Source: Oscillospiraceae bacterium (GTDB taxonomy: Bacteria; Bacillota; Clostridia; Oscillospirales; Ruminococcaceae). Taken from it: 64,000 nucleotides of DNA. The stretch is from NCBI GenBank assembly GCA_022800935.1, contig JAAWRH010000007.1, forward strand, positions 1 through 64,000, given 5' to 3'. How positions within the stretch are numbered: position 1 is the stretch's first letter; each line of letters begins with the position of its first letter. A model generated the notes under the pieces. It did no database searches. It was not told where the DNA came from and worked only from the letters and a program-made list of their open reading frames with translations. The position numbers and the translations under genes are program-made. This document shows, piece after piece, positions 1 to 8,015 of this stretch.

Positions 1-139
1 GGTAATTCTCCGAAATTTTGTGTTTGAATATTCCGCTATCTTTTCGTATTTCATCCCTTTATTTTATCTCATTATTTTTATTTTCGCAAGAGGTCTATTA
101 TATCCTTTTTCCCACAAAACGCAAGCTTTTGAAAGGGGG

Positions 140-168
140 TTTTCCTCCGCGGCTCAATCTGCTATACT
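140..168 (+). promoter_or_regulatory. Weak candidate sigma-A promoter for the WYL gene pair
   Basis: A TATACT -10 hexamer lies at 163-168, about 40 bases before the start codon at 210. The only appropriately spaced -35 is a poor TTTTCC at 140-145 with a 17-base spacer. Activator-assisted or alternative initiation is possible. Confidence 0.3.
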
Positions 169-209
169 GGAAGCAGACAAAATTCCCGCAAAAAAGGAGG
201 GTTTCCCCT

Positions 210-1442
210 ATGGCAAGGGCAATCCGCGACTACTACTCCGTCCGCCTGCTGCTGGAGCTGATCTCCACCTACGGCTTTTACAACCGGGAGGATTTCCACA
301 ACCTGGGCATCCTCAACCAGAACACCTACGACAAGGCCCTGGGCAGCCTGACCAGCGCCCTGCCCCGGAGCGCGCTGGAATCCAGGGGCAGCGGCAAGCG
401 GAAATACTTTTACATCAAACGGGACTACTTTTCCAACCGCGCCCCCTGGCTGGCCGCCTCCTATTTCCTCCACAGCGCGGAAAACGACGGCGTCTCCCTG
501 CTGCTCCTGAACTGCCTGTGCGGTTCCCCCGCCTCCCTCGCCCAGGGGGAGCTCATCACCCGGCTGGAGCTTATCTCCTCCTCCGAAAAGGACCTGCGCT
601 CCCTGGTCCCCCGGCGGCTTTCCCGGCTGGAAAAGCTGGGATACATTGAAAAAACCGGCAAGCTTTACCGTCCCGCCCCCGATCCCCTCTCCGGGCTGAA
701 CCGCGGGGAGCTGACCGCCCTGTACTATCTGGTATCCCTGTACGCCTGCTCCGGCTTTCCCAGAATCCCCGGCGAATTTCTCCGCCGCTCCATGGTGAGG
801 GAATTTTTCTTCCGGGGAGAAAAGCCGCCTAAGGAGGCGTTCCTGTTCCGGGAAAACTGCTGCCGGGGCGTCTTTGACGAGGAACTGGTCTGTAAGCTCT
901 CCCAGGCCTGCCGGGACCGCCGCCTGGTCAGCCTCACCCCCTGGGACGGGGAAGAATTTCAAGCCGCACCCCTTGCCGTGCAGTTGGACCCCCGCATCAA
1001 CCGGTGGTATCTGGTGTATGTAAACCCTGAAATCCGCAGGGCCGCGCGGGTCCGCCTGAAAAACATCAAGGAGTGTACTCCCTTAAAGGAGGGCTTTCCC
1101 GAACCTACCGATGCCTATGAGGAGATAGCCCGCGAAACGCTGTCCTACACCTATCTCTCTACTCCAGGGGATGTGCCGCCGGTTCTGGTGGAGGCGCGGC
1201 TTCTGCTGGATGAAAATTCCTATCAGATACAGCAGTTCCGCAAGGAAATATTTACCGGCAAAATCGTCCGGCGGGAGGAAGGAATCTTTTACCGCGCCCT
1301 CATTCGGGACCCTATAGAATTGAAGCCCCTGCTGCGCAGCTTTTACCCCTATCTGCAAATCCTCCCCGGAGCGCACAACCTGGACCGGGAAATCCGGGAG
1401 GAGCTGGAAAGGATGCTGGAACGCTATGGAACTGTTTCATGA
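210..1442 (+). CDS. WYL-domain transcriptional regulator (upstream member of a pair)
   Basis: The 410-residue protein has an N-terminal winged-helix-like region (about 1-70) and a C-terminal WYL domain with the literal W266-Y267-L268 motif in a beta-strand context. WYL proteins act in the cytoplasm as ligand-responsive DNA- or RNA-binding regulators and are often linked to CRISPR and other defence loci. The start at 210 is chosen because AAAAAGGAGG at 191-200 is well spaced; the longer reading frame upstream has no ribosome binding site and is AT-rich. The gene overlaps the next WYL gene by 17 bases, so the two are co-translated. It is convergent with the csm operon, which supports but does not prove a role in regulating that locus. 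The ligand is unknown. Confidence 0.85.
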   Translation: MARAIRDYYSVRLLLELISTYGFYNREDFHNLGILNQNTYDKALGSLTSALPRSALESRGSGKRKYFYIKRDYFSNRAPWLAASYFLHSAENDGVSLLLLNCLCGSPASLAQGELITRLELISSSEKDLRSLVPRRLSRLEKLGYIEKTGKLYRPAPDPLSGLNRGELTALYYLVSLYACSGFPRIPGEFLRRSMVREFFFRGEKPPKEAFLFRENCCRGVFDEELVCKLSQACRDRRLVSLTPWDGEEFQAAPLAVQLDPRINRWYLVYVNPEIRRAARVRLKNIKECTPLKEGFPEPTDAYEEIARETLSYTYLSTPGDVPPVLVEARLLLDENSYQIQQFRKEIFTGKIVRREEGIFYRALIRDPIELKPLLRSFYPYLQILPGAHNLDREIREELERMLERYGTVS

Positions 1443-2382
1443 ATATTACAGCGGCCAGTGCCAGCTTGCGCTGGATATTCTGGCGCGGGCCAAGGCCGAA
1501 AGCCGGTTTACCAGGGGAGAACTGGAAAGTATTTACGGGGAAGACCATGTGCCGTCCCCGTTTTTTGACACCCTGAAGGAGCTGACCGGCTCCGGCCTGC
1601 TGGACGCTTCCAAAGACGGAGCCTATCTCCTGGGCGAATCGCTCCGCCCCATGCGCGCACCGCTGCCCGCCCTGGAGCGGGCTTACTTAAAGTACCTCTG
1701 CCATACCCCGGAGGCGTCCCTGTTCCTGGAGCCGGAAGCCCTGGAGCGGATTTCCCAAAACTGCGGCGATGTGGACGAAGGGCTGTTTTTGGGGATTCTC
1801 CGCCCGCCCCTTCCCCCTGTGCCGGAGATTGACCCCCAGGTGTTCCGCGCCATTCTCCGGGCGATTGCGGAAGGTCGGATGATCTCCTACCGTTACCATA
1901 CGCAAAGCAGCGGGGAATGGAAAACCGCCCTCCATGCTGTGCCGTTCCGTTTGGAGCACAGCGTCCTGGACGGGCGGTGGTGGCTGCTCTCCTATTCCCC
2001 GGCGGATGGCAGGCCGATCAAGTCCAGGCTGGAGAACCTGGACCAGGTGGAGCCGGAAGGCCCCCACGGGATGGATGAGGAGGCATTGCAGGAAATCACC
2101 AGACAAAAGCTGGCCCCGGAACGGGCGGTGCTGCACATCCTGTCCCCGAAAAACGCCCTGGAGCGGACCTTCCTCACCTTTGACAACGCCCTGGACATGG
2201 AGGCCCACGCCCTGGAGGACGGCAGCGCGGAGCTGAGCTTTGCCTGGTTCCAATTTGACGGCAGGGATATTGTCAAAAAGCTACTCTATCTGGGGGAGGC
2301 GGTGACGCTGGTAAAGCCGGAATCCCTGCGGGAGATGATGCGGGAGAAGCTGGAGGAATGCTTAAACAAGCAGAAAACATAA
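1426..2382 (+). CDS. WYL-domain transcriptional regulator (downstream member of a pair)
   Basis: This 318-residue protein is a second, diverged WYL-domain protein; the signature strand reads W185-W186-L187 instead of W-Y-L. The N-terminal third resembles a helix-turn-helix region. It begins inside the preceding WYL gene, with a 17-base overlap and a GGAAAGGATG Shine-Dalgarno-like stretch, and ends at a strong terminator. Overlapping WYL pairs may form heteromers, which is an inference. Its 3' end faces a CRISPR remnant and csm4 on the other strand. Family assignment is firm; the regulatory target is not visible. Confidence 0.82.
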   Translation: MELFHEYYSGQCQLALDILARAKAESRFTRGELESIYGEDHVPSPFFDTLKELTGSGLLDASKDGAYLLGESLRPMRAPLPALERAYLKYLCHTPEASLFLEPEALERISQNCGDVDEGLFLGILRPPLPPVPEIDPQVFRAILRAIAEGRMISYRYHTQSSGEWKTALHAVPFRLEHSVLDGRWWLLSYSPADGRPIKSRLENLDQVEPEGPHGMDEEALQEITRQKLAPERAVLHILSPKNALERTFLTFDNALDMEAHALEDGSAELSFAWFQFDGRDIVKKLLYLGEAVTLVKPESLREMMREKLEECLNKQKT

Positions 2383-2386
2383 TACT

Positions 2387-2433
2387 TTCCCGGTCGCTTT
2401 GCTGATGACAAGCAGGCTGACCGGGAATTTTTT
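2387..2433 (+). terminator. Rho-independent terminator of the WYL pair
   Basis: The arms TTCCCGGTC (2387-2395) and GACCGGGAA (2419-2427) are perfectly complementary and are followed by six T at 2428-2433. The T-run abuts the first degenerate CRISPR repeat, leaving no room for a conventional leader on this side. Confidence 0.85.
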
Positions 2434-2626
2434 ATCCTTGTTATAATGGACTGCTCATTCCGAGATGTTAAAAATAATTCAAAGGATTGCTTGCTATCAT
2501 AGTGTGAGGGGTCTCAATCCTTATTATAATGGACTACTCATTCCGAGCACAGAGCCAGTATGTCTGGACTTTGCGTATGTGTATGAGGTGTTGCAATCCT
2601 TATTATGGTGGATTTTCCCTTTGGGA
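2431..2626. CRISPR. Degenerate three-repeat CRISPR remnant
   Basis: Three related copies share a core like AATCCTTATTATAATGGA. The cores start near 2434, 2517 and 2596, giving periods of 83 and 79 bases. Copies one and two also share the 3' part CTCATTCCGAG. Copy one has lost its 5' part to the terminator next to it. Copy three keeps GCAATCCTTATTATGG but has a different 3' half (GATTTTCCCTTTGGGA), as if it came from another array. The intervening stretches of about 35-40 bases would be two spacers. The remnant lies between the WYL terminator and the csm4 stop codon. It is probably a deletion scar or dying array; whether it is still transcribed is unknown. Confidence 0.7.
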
Positions 2627-2641
2627 ACCCCCGGAGGAAGG

Positions 2642-3595
2642 TCAAACTCCCTCTGGGATACAGGCCGGAACGGCAATGGTACACCCGTTTACCATGACAG
2701 GCTCGTCAATCGCCGCCACGCCGGTGATACAGCGCCCATACCATTCTTTTGGGGTGTTTGCCCGGAACATTGCTCCGGACTTCAGAAAAAGCATGGGTTT
2801 TTTAAAGGGGGTTTCACTCATGGCAAACTCCCGGTCCAGCTTGGGGTACTTGGCCAGGGTTTGATAAAATCCCTCTGTTGGGTCAGTATGTGCCGGAACA
2901 AAGTTGGACAGGGCAATAAACCCATTGGCGTTTTCCGGCGGGACCAGCAGCTCCCTGTCCTTTTCCAGGGTTTCCAGGCGGAAGACGCCGCAGCCGGTGC
3001 TTTTATCCGCCCCTATCCCCAGGGAGAGCATCAGTTCCAGAACGACAGACAGCCGCTTTTGCTCCAGGGAGGTGAGAACGTAGCAGTCGAACCGCTGGGA
3101 CGGGTGAAAAAAGCGGCGGTCACTGCCGAACAGATTCCCTGCCCCGTCCAGGTTCTCCACGGTTCCGCTGTCCCGGCTGACCATGTTGTGGATGGTGGTG
3201 TCCTCTCTGCCGCCCTCCTCCATCAGTTCATCGGCAAAGCCCCGCCAATCCCCCGCCCGGATGCGGTCAAAGGAGGAACGGCTGACAAACCGCGCGCCCT
3301 TGAGTTTTTTGTTCCGCTGGTAGGCGGCCCGGCGTTCCTGCTTGCCGGTGATCTTTTCAAACTGGTTTCCCATATCATAACACCCCATAGGCAGGGGAAG
3401 CCCACCGTCAGGGAAGCCGTTGGAGAAAATAACAGGAGGTTCGCCGTTCCGGGCAGGACAGAGGATATCATCCTTTAAGGACTGTTCCCCAAAGCACCGC
3501 AGCCAGCTCCAGCAGAACGCGCCGAAAAGGGTATCGCTTTGCAGCGGGGAAACCAGCGGGCCTTCCGGCGCGATGGCCGCACGATACAGGATCAT
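2642..3595 (-). CDS. csm4: Type III-A CRISPR effector subunit Csm4
   Basis: Csm4 is the RAMP protein that caps the 5' handle end of the crRNA and contacts Cas10 in the Csm complex. The 317 residues include the glycine-rich RAMP loop with the GIGADKSTGCG motif around residue 195, and a C-terminal strand that looks complete, so the protein is full length for the family. AGGAGG sits just before the ATG. It is the last gene of the cas10-csm2-csm3-csm4 operon, 15 bases after csm3. No csm5 follows: the stop codon is about 15 bases from a degenerate CRISPR repeat, which suggests the distal part of the locus was deleted. Confidence 0.9.
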   Translation of the reverse strand: MILYRAAIAPEGPLVSPLQSDTLFGAFCWSWLRCFGEQSLKDDILCPARNGEPPVIFSNGFPDGGLPLPMGCYDMGNQFEKITGKQERRAAYQRNKKLKGARFVSRSSFDRIRAGDWRGFADELMEEGGREDTTIHNMVSRDSGTVENLDGAGNLFGSDRRFFHPSQRFDCYVLTSLEQKRLSVVLELMLSLGIGADKSTGCGVFRLETLEKDRELLVPPENANGFIALSNFVPAHTDPTEGFYQTLAKYPKLDREFAMSETPFKKPMLFLKSGAMFRANTPKEWYGRCITGVAAIDEPVMVNGCTIAVPACIPEGV

Positions 3596-3610
3596 AGTTT
3601 TCCTCCTGTC

Positions 3611-4297
3611 TTACAGTACATCTTCAGTGACGTCATAATGGAATTTTACCTGGCCGTACCCGCGGGTACCGCTGCCCCCCAGGTAGGAGCTCTCCACCAG
3701 CCGCAGCCCTTCCTCCACATAATCCCGGAGCTTCTGCTCGTCGTCCCCTTCAAATATCTGAAGCTTGATATGTAATTCAAAGGTGGCCCCGGCGGGGACC
3801 CGCTCCATAAAGCGGGGGCTTTTGGCAAGGCCCTGTTTTCGGTCGATGATATTTTCGCCCTTTACCTCCAGATAGCTGCCCCGCTCAAAGGGAAGGGCCT
3901 GGATTTGCTTCCGAAAATCCTCTGTCATGGTGCAGTCCCGAACGATAATGCGGGTGGGCGAGGATTCCGCCGTGGTGTTGAAATGCGCCCCGAACACGGT
4001 ACAGGTCAAGCAGTCCTTTTTGCCGCAGCCGCAGGGCTGATCCTCCGAGACAACATAGGACACCGCTCTGGTAGCCCTGTCCCTCTGGATCTTCTTTGCC
4101 CCGTATTTATGCTCCAGTTGGGAACGCATTTTCCCCTTTAAGCTGGAGCCGGGCAGGTAAGGCTCGTTGGTCAGGGGGTTTTTGATGACCTCGCTGTCGG
4201 CCCCGCCGATTCCCATATCGTTTCCGGCCCCCTTGATGGCGATGCCGGTGACACATTCCACTGTCCCGTCAAAGGAAATAATCTTTTTCAGCTTCAT
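3611..4297 (-). CDS. csm3: Type III-A CRISPR backbone subunit and target RNase Csm3
   Basis: Csm3 forms the helical backbone of the Csm complex and cuts target RNA at 6-base intervals. The 228-residue protein fits the family length. The catalytic loop is preserved: D34 in GIGGADSEVIKNP corresponds to the essential aspartate. It also has the PGSSLKGKMRS motif (about 49-59) and a Cys cluster, CGCGKKDCLTC, typical of the metal-binding insertion. Target RNA cleavage should therefore be possible if a complex assembles. It has its own GGAGGG Shine-Dalgarno and sits 14 bases after csm2. Confidence 0.94.
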   Translation of the reverse strand: MKLKKIISFDGTVECVTGIAIKGAGNDMGIGGADSEVIKNPLTNEPYLPGSSLKGKMRSQLEHKYGAKKIQRDRATRAVSYVVSEDQPCGCGKKDCLTCTVFGAHFNTTAESSPTRIIVRDCTMTEDFRKQIQALPFERGSYLEVKGENIIDRKQGLAKSPRFMERVPAGATFELHIKLQIFEGDDEQKLRDYVEEGLRLVESSYLGGSGTRGYGQVKFHYDVTEDVL

Positions 4298-4311
4298 TGC
4301 TCTGCTCCCTC

Positions 4312-4773
4312 CTATTTCTTGATGTAGGCGATAACCGCTTCAAAATGCTTCAGGAAAGCATAAAACGATTCCTTGCTCTGTACAATTTTTACATTCCGGT
4401 CAATAAAATCCACAAACAGGCTTGTCACCCTGCTGCGGTTTTCCGCGTATTTGGCGAAAGCGGTCAAACGGCAGAAATCACTTTCTACCTCCTGAAAGGT
4501 CTTCCCCTGCTCCAGCGCGTCCCGGATGCGGATGCAGTAATCGTAAAATTTGCGGAGCTGGGTACTTTTATTTTTATCCCGGTCGTCTAGGGCCCTGGCA
4601 ATCTGCTCCGGATAGCCGAGGATGTATTCCCGCTTCATGGCGCGCTTTTGCCCATCCTTAGCGGGGCTGAAATACCCTCCGTCCAGATAGCCGTCCGGCA
4701 GGCTGGGCTGCTGATACCGGGAATTGTAGCCCCCTTGGCCGTTCTGGTAATTGTTCCGGCCGTTATATGCCAT
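4312..4773 (-). CDS. csm2: Type III-A CRISPR small subunit Csm2
   Basis: This 153-residue, mostly helical protein has a Gly/Asn/Tyr/Gln-rich N-terminus (about 1-45) and the family signature STQLRKFYDYC near residue 70. Csm2 lines the inner filament of the Csm complex and stabilises the crRNA-target duplex. Its Shine-Dalgarno (GGAGGAGAGG) lies inside the cas10 3' end and its ATG directly follows the cas10 stop, indicating translational coupling. The low-complexity N-terminal extension is longer than in many homologues. Confidence 0.9.
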   Translation of the reverse strand: MAYNGRNNYQNGQGGYNSRYQQPSLPDGYLDGGYFSPAKDGQKRAMKREYILGYPEQIARALDDRDKNKSTQLRKFYDYCIRIRDALEQGKTFQEVESDFCRLTAFAKYAENRSRVTSLFVDFIDRNVKIVQSKESFYAFLKHFEAVIAYIKK

Positions 4774-4774
4774 T

Positions 4775-6970
4775 TTACCTCTCCTCCTTTGTCTGGTTCA
4801 AAATACAGTTGACCACGGTTTTCCCAAAGTAAAGATTTTTATTGACCGTCCGGTAATCCGCCGCGTTTTTAGGCAGGTCCTTCACATACTGAAGGAAGAA
4901 TTCCGGCATATGATTGTTGTAGTTGCGGGTCTGGTCGTAGTGGAGCAGGGGCTCAAACATCAGCCCCAGGACGTCGTGGTCCTCCAGGAACCGCCGGTAC
5001 ATTTCGCTGTACTGCCCGATCCGCCGCAGGATGTTGATGTTGACCTTCCCAACCGCTGGGCGGAGCTTTTGGATGTTGTCCAGCTGTCTGTCCAAGTCCT
5101 CCCAGGAGAGGATGTCCCCCAGGAAGGAAATCCCGTTGCGGCCCTCTTTTTCGGGGTAAAGGGCTTTGGGGGAGGAGTTTTTCACCCGTTTCAGCTCGTG
5201 CTCGCTGTTCTCCGCCAGCAGGGCGATGTTGGTTTTGGGATTGGCGGTATACACCGCGGCGGAGAGGGTGACGCAGGGATTGTCCCCGGAAAACTCCCTG
5301 AATTTTTTCTGGATGCTCAGGGCCATCTCCGGCATCACATCCCACGGCCCGATGAGGAACAGATCGTCTCCGCCGGAAAAGACGCTGTACACATTGGTAT
5401 ACTCCGTGTTTAAAAGATGGCTTATATAACCGGAAAAGAATATCTCCAGCAGCCGTGAAAGGGTGGATACCCTGGAAATGGTCCCATAGTGGCGGGTTTC
5501 CTCCCGCATCCCGTCGGCGAACAGATAGCCCAGATTGTCAACATCCGCCTTCAGCACCGCCAGCCGCTTGCTGCCGGAGGAAAGGTCCGCGATGTCGCTG
5601 AAGGTCATCGGTTCGCCGTTTTCGGCCTTGGGCAGGTGGTTTGCCATCAGGCGCACCGCCAGGGGAAAACAGGTCATGTCCGAGGGGATGTCCCAGCGGT
5701 TGAGCTGCTCCACCCGCGTAAGAACGCCCTTCGCCTGGCTCTGTGAAAAGCTGATATAGCTGTTTTCCCAAAGCCGGAACTCGCCGCCCTCTCTGCTGAA
5801 CCACAGCGTTTCCGCATTGGCCAGCTTTCCGCCCAGTTTTTCCTGCTGTTTGCAGTCGGAACAGACCTCCTGACCGGCGTTCATCAATCGCCTGCCGCAG
5901 GAGGGGCAGCTCCGCTTGCCTGCCAGGTCGTTGGTGAGGATAAAGCGTTCCTCCCGCCAGCCTGTCCCGCCGGTCAGGGCTGTGGAAAACGCCCTGGACT
6001 TCTCCCGGCGCAGGCGACGGGAAAGCTCGGTGATGGTGGAGCTGTAATCGGTCAAACCGCTGTCGCCGAACGTAACCCATGCCAGGTTGACCGAGATTTC
6101 CCCGTAAAACCTTTCAAAAAGATCGTTTTCCAGGCCTTCGCTGATATGATGTAATTTTTCAACGGTTTCCGGCTGATTCGGCAGAAGCAGATAAAATTTT
6201 CCGCCGGTGAGCATTAAAATGTTGCCGTATGGAAGCTGCATCTCATCGCATACCTGATAGGCCAGGGACTGGATCATCACGTCCACCAGGAAGGACCTGG
6301 CCCGCAGCCGCTTGGCAACGCCTTTGTTGTTGGTTTGGGCCACTGTAAAAATGTAATTTTGAATCCCGGAAAAATCCGCCGCCAGGAGAAGAAAGGGCTG
6401 ATCGGATTCTCCGGAACGTTCCAGACAGACGGAAATGGCCGCCGTGGATTTCATCCTGTCGTACAGGGAGATGTCGATGTCCTCCCCCTTTGCGGCGGGA
6501 ACGCACCACAAATGCTTTTTGAACAGCGTGTCCAGCAGTATGGCAAAATCCTCCGCCTTTTCAGGGGGATTCTGGGCAGCACGTTCCAGTTCCCGGTCCA
6601 GGGCGGTCAGGACAGAACCATCCGGTTTCTTTTTGTCTTCAACAGGGAAAGCATTTGTCAAGGACAAGGGCGCGGGGGAATAGTACCTTGGCACAACAGG
6701 AGAATCTTTTTCTACCCGCAGCCGCCCAAACACACTTTTTAAGCTGTAGAGAGCGTCCGCCTCAGCCGGGGAATCCAGCTCCTCCCCCGCCAGCTTCGAC
6801 GCGCGGGCGCAGACAGAAGCGTTTCCCTCCTCCAGCCGGGAACAGAGCCGGCAGACATCCACATACCGGCCAAACAAAGGGGCGTGGCGGCGGAGCCAGT
6901 CCTTTGGGGAGATTAGTATTTGTAAATCCCATAACAGGGCCGCAAGGTAATTTTCAAAGGAATATCCCAC
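4775..6970 (-). CDS. cas10: Type III-A CRISPR Cas10/Csm1 with degenerate HD motif and intact GGDD cyclase motif
   Basis: Cas10 senses target RNA bound by the Csm complex; it normally cuts ssDNA with an N-terminal HD domain and makes cyclic oligoadenylates with its Palm domain. Here, in 731 residues, the Palm motif G533-G534-D535-D536 is intact and the zinc ribbon is present (C355-x2-C358, C370-x2-C373). At the place where ALLHDIGK is expected, the protein reads ALLWDLQI (about 11-18), so the metal-binding His is lost. The later DHxxTTAA-type motif is DRMKSTAA (171-178), also lacking its His. The likely outcome is a cyclase-only Cas10 without DNase activity. Translation starts at GTG (6968-6970) after GGAGG. 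It leads the operon from a near-consensus promoter. No CARF or SAVED effector is seen in the window. Confidence 0.93.
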   Translation of the reverse strand: MGYSFENYLAALLWDLQILISPKDWLRRHAPLFGRYVDVCRLCSRLEEGNASVCARASKLAGEELDSPAEADALYSLKSVFGRLRVEKDSPVVPRYYSPAPLSLTNAFPVEDKKKPDGSVLTALDRELERAAQNPPEKAEDFAILLDTLFKKHLWCVPAAKGEDIDISLYDRMKSTAAISVCLERSGESDQPFLLLAADFSGIQNYIFTVAQTNNKGVAKRLRARSFLVDVMIQSLAYQVCDEMQLPYGNILMLTGGKFYLLLPNQPETVEKLHHISEGLENDLFERFYGEISVNLAWVTFGDSGLTDYSSTITELSRRLRREKSRAFSTALTGGTGWREERFILTNDLAGKRSCPSCGRRLMNAGQEVCSDCKQQEKLGGKLANAETLWFSREGGEFRLWENSYISFSQSQAKGVLTRVEQLNRWDIPSDMTCFPLAVRLMANHLPKAENGEPMTFSDIADLSSGSKRLAVLKADVDNLGYLFADGMREETRHYGTISRVSTLSRLLEIFFSGYISHLLNTEYTNVYSVFSGGDDLFLIGPWDVMPEMALSIQKKFREFSGDNPCVTLSAAVYTANPKTNIALLAENSEHELKRVKNSSPKALYPEKEGRNGISFLGDILSWEDLDRQLDNIQKLRPAVGKVNINILRRIGQYSEMYRRFLEDHDVLGLMFEPLLHYDQTRNYNNHMPEFFLQYVKDLPKNAADYRTVNKNLYFGKTVVNCILNQTKEER

Positions 6971-7006
6971 AGATATCCTCCTTCCGGGCGCACAGATTTT
7001 GTTGTA

Positions 7007-7035
7007 ATTATACCATTTTTAGGCTGGCTTTTCAA
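7007..7035 (-). promoter_or_regulatory. Sigma-A promoter of the cas10-csm operon
   Basis: On the minus strand, TTGAAA (7030-7035) is separated by exactly 17 bases from a perfect TATAAT (7007-7012). The predicted leader before the cas10 GTG is about 30 bases. Confidence 0.8.
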
Positions 7036-7075
7036 TGGGGATTCGACATTTTTATGAAAATGGGCCGCGTCCGAA

Positions 7076-7104
7076 TTGACGGACAGAAAAAGAAGTGATA
7101 AACT
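7076..7104 (+). promoter_or_regulatory. Sigma-A promoter of the TSUP transporter gene
   Basis: TTGACG (7076-7081), a 17-base spacer and TAAACT (7099-7104) precede the gene by about 50 bases. It diverges from the cas10 promoter, with about 40 bases between the two -35 boxes. Confidence 0.65.
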
Positions 7105-7156
7105 GGTGGGGATAGGTCTTCGGAAAATTGTGGGAATTAAGGAGGAGGCTCGCCCT

Positions 7157-7957
7157 ATGTCTCTTGTCCAACTGCTGCTGTTCGGCATTGTAAGCTTTTT
7201 CGCCTCGGTCGCGGGCGCAATCTGCGGCATCGGCGGCGGCGTTATCATCAAACCGACCTTGGACCTGTTCGGCTGGGTCAGCGTCTCGACCATCAGCTTT
7301 CTCTCCGGCTGTACTGTCTTGTCTATGAGCTGCTACTCGGTGGTGCGGAATATGCTGGGCGGGGAAAGTAAGGTGAAGCTCGCCACCGGAACCCCTCTTG
7401 CAATCGGCGCGGCGGTGGGCGGAATAGTGGGAAAGCAACTGTTTTCCGCCATCAAAGCCGCTGCTCCCCATCCGGAACAGGTGGGGAGCGTACAATCCGC
7501 CTGCCTGGCGCTTGTCACCCTCGGAACATTGCTCTATACCGTCAATAAAAAATCTATCCGAACCAAAAATGTGTCCGGCGCAGCGCCCTGCGTCATCATC
7601 GGCCTCATACTGGGGATTATGTCCAGCTTTCTGGGAATCGGCGGCGGACCCATCAACCTTGTGGTTCTGTTTTATTTTTTCAGCATGGATACCAAAACCG
7701 CCGCGCAGAACAGCCTGTACATCATCTTATTCAGCCAGATTGCCAGCCTTATCACCACCTTGGCAACCCGCACGGTGCCCGAATTTGAAATCGCGGCCCT
7801 GGCTTTAATGGTCATCGGCGGCATCTGTGGCGGCATGGCAGGCAGGGCGTTTAACAAAAAGCTCAGCGGAGCCGCTGTGGATAAGTTGTTTACTGGCCTG
7901 ATGGTAGTAATTATTATCATTAGTGCGTATAATACATGGCAATACCTTTTCGCTTAA
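7157..7957 (+). CDS. TSUP (TauE/SafE) family membrane transporter
   Basis: This 266-residue, very hydrophobic protein has about eight predicted membrane segments. It carries two copies of the family's glycine-rich motif, near residue 20 (CGIGGGVIIKP) and residue 160 (LGIGGGPINL), reflecting the internal duplication of TSUP permeases. Members export or import organosulfur anions such as sulfite, sulfoacetate or taurine products; the substrate here cannot be read from sequence. The ATG at 7157 follows AAGGAGGAGG and gives a standard N-terminus; an upstream in-frame start lies within the promoter. It is a single gene, divergent from the cas operon. Confidence 0.88.
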   Translation: MSLVQLLLFGIVSFFASVAGAICGIGGGVIIKPTLDLFGWVSVSTISFLSGCTVLSMSCYSVVRNMLGGESKVKLATGTPLAIGAAVGGIVGKQLFSAIKAAAPHPEQVGSVQSACLALVTLGTLLYTVNKKSIRTKNVSGAAPCVIIGLILGIMSSFLGIGGGPINLVVLFYFFSMDTKTAAQNSLYIILFSQIASLITTLATRTVPEFEIAALALMVIGGICGGMAGRAFNKKLSGAAVDKLFTGLMVVIIIISAYNTWQYLFA

Positions 7958-8015
7958 GGCTTCTTCGGGCAGCCGTATTATGGACGGTTTTATATGGCGG
8001 AAAAAACTGAAAAAA

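Noticed and set aside
129-168. TTGAAA (129-134) as the -35 of the WYL promoter
   Set aside because: The spacer to TATACT would be 28 bases, far too long for sigma-A.
2465-3478. A plus-strand open frame of 337 codons covering the CRISPR remnant and csm4
   Set aside because: It is antisense to csm4, starts inside a repeat and resembles no protein family.
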